A stretch of 16,003 nucleotides of DNA from Desulfonatronospira sp. GTDB taxonomy: Bacteria > Desulfobacterota > Desulfovibrionia > Desulfovibrionales > Desulfonatronovibrionaceae. A program made the position numbers and the translations under genes. The stretch is taken from NCBI GenBank assembly GCA_003563255.1, contig PWSL01000010.1, positions 1-16,003 on the forward strand, read 5' to 3'. The notes under the pieces were generated by a model that was given only the letters and a program-made list of their open reading frames with translations, made no database searches and was not told where the DNA came from. Shown here in pieces: positions 15,342 to 16,003 of this stretch (positions within the stretch are counted from its first letter, which is position 1; each line of letters starts with the position of its first letter).

Positions 15342-15770
15342 TTAATATTGGATTGATTTGGGCTGCTGTGCCGTATGCGGGTGCTCAGGACCGGAGTAGA
15401 CCTTGAGTTTTTTCAGAAGCTTGCGGCCAAGCTTGTTTTTAGGGAGCATGCGGCCCACTGCCTTTTTAATGACTTCCTCCGGCTTTTTCTGCAGCATCCT
15501 GTCCAGGGATGTTTCCTTGATACCGCCGGGATATCCGGTGTGATAGTAGTATTTTTTCTGCTTCAGCTTGTCGCCGGTGACTTTGATCTGTTCGGCATTG
15601 ACCACTACAACGAAGTCGCCGGTATCCATATGAGGAGCAAACTCCGGCTTGTCCTTGCCTCTGAGCTTGGTGGCTATACGAGTGGCCAGTCGTCCCAGAA
15701 TCCTGTCCCGGGCATCGACTACGTACCAGTTTCTCTTGATATCTTCAGGTTTGGGGCTGTAAGTCTTCAT
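15342..15770 (-). CDS. rplM: 50S ribosomal protein L13
   Basis: L13 is an early-assembling 50S protein. From the ATG at 15770 it is 142 residues, the same length as E. coli L13, starting [20 protein letters not shown]. The usual blocks [40 protein letters not shown] and [13 protein letters not shown] follow. A longer frame reaches 15881, but its extra 37 residues cover the promoter and part of the repeat arm and are not L13-like. GGAG (15781-15784) is 10 nt upstream. It is the first gene of the rplM-rpsI operon. Confidence 0.98.
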   Translation of the reverse strand: MKTYSPKPEDIKRNWYVVDARDRILGRLATRIATKLRGKDKPEFAPHMDTGDFVVVVNAEQIKVTGDKLKQKKYYYHTGYPGGIKETSLDRMLQKKPEEVIKKAVGRMLPKNKLGRKLLKKLKVYSGPEHPHTAQQPKSIQY

Positions 15771-15808
15771 AAATAAAATACTCCATGATCTGTTTGGCTT
15801 AAGAAGAA

Positions 15809-15838
15809 AATATAAACGATTTTGGCCCATGATGTCAA
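15809..15838 (-). promoter_or_regulatory. Sigma70-type promoter of rplM-rpsI
   Basis: On the minus strand a perfect -35 box TTGACA (15833-15838) is followed after 18 bp by TATATT (15809-15814), which matches the -10 consensus at five of six positions. The predicted start, near 15802, gives a leader of about 30 nt before the rplM ATG. This is the best promoter in the window. Confidence 0.75.
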
Positions 15839-15851
15839 CAACAAAAATTAT

Positions 15852-16003
15852 CACTACAGCGAAACTTATAAAACTTTCCAACCTGGTATCTGTTTAGCGC
15901 TTTTAAGGAAAGCAGGGGACAGGCACTCCGGGACCCACTTGAGCATCATTTTGTGCTCAAATCGACTCATTTTTTGGGACAAGCGGGTCCCGGAAGAGCC
16001 AGT
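15852..16003. repeat. Palindromic repeat element, copy H (right end outside the window)
   Basis: The outer arm CACTACAGCGAAACTT (15852-15867) and its next bases are identical to copy E over 22 bp. The left core GGGGACAGGCAC (15915-15926) is followed by the stem arm TCCGGGACCC (15927-15936), perfectly complementary to 15985-15994. The right core AGAGCCAGT begins at 15995 and is cut by the window end. An inner hairpin TTGAGCA/TGCTCAA lies in the loop. The 20-mer shared with 10040-10059 sits between arm and core at 15885-15904. The element starts 14 bp upstream of the rplM -35 box. Confidence 0.8.

Noticed and set aside
15771..15881. Longer L13 frame starting at 15881 on the minus strand
   Set aside because: The extra residues cover the promoter and the repeat arm. 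The 142-residue version matches the family exactly and has GGAG upstream.

Overview
The window reads as chromosomal DNA of a deltaproteobacterium of the Desulfovibrionales type (sulfate reducers and relatives), probably a lineage rich in short intergenic palindromes. This is inferred from gene order (ccm genes, guaB-guaA, tatB-tatC, hisB-lipoprotein-hisA) and protein style; no database was consulted. Nearly every gene is a recognisable housekeeping gene. The less usual parts are the intergenic repeats and a complete arginine-to-homospermidine gene set.

Layout, plus strand. 1-185: the right part of a palindromic repeat element. 217-5514: a system I cytochrome c maturation cluster, ccmF, ccmA, ccmB, ccmC, a 42-residue ccmD and a membrane-anchored TPR protein. 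Its gene gaps (before ccmF, ccmF/ccmA, ccmB/ccmC, ccmC/ccmD) are filled with repeat sequence, while the other junctions overlap tightly. 5515-5751: an intergenic region with a 17-bp perfect inverted repeat. 5752-8790: guaB and guaA, the two steps from IMP to GMP. 8806-10028: tatB and tatC of twin-arginine export. 10155-12099: hisB, a lipoprotein of unknown function, and hisA, all overlapping.

Layout, minus strand. 12115-14673 (read right to left): pdaD, speB and speY, a compact operon predicted to turn arginine into agmatine, putrescine and then homospermidine. 14928-15770: rplM-rpsI (ribosomal proteins L13 and S9), with a good sigma70-type promoter at 15809-15838 and a clear intrinsic terminator at 14867-14896. 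The hisA and speY genes converge with only 15 bp between them.

Main non-gene signal: copies of one repeat family carry constant outer arms (CACTACAGCGAAACTT and its complement) and constant cores (GGGGACAGGCAC and AGAGCC[A/T]GTCCCC). These enclose an inner stem whose sequence differs between copies but stays self-complementary. The pattern resembles REP/BIME or MITE-like repeats whose hairpin is preserved while its sequence changes. I see no transposase, CRISPR array, tRNA or phage gene in the window.
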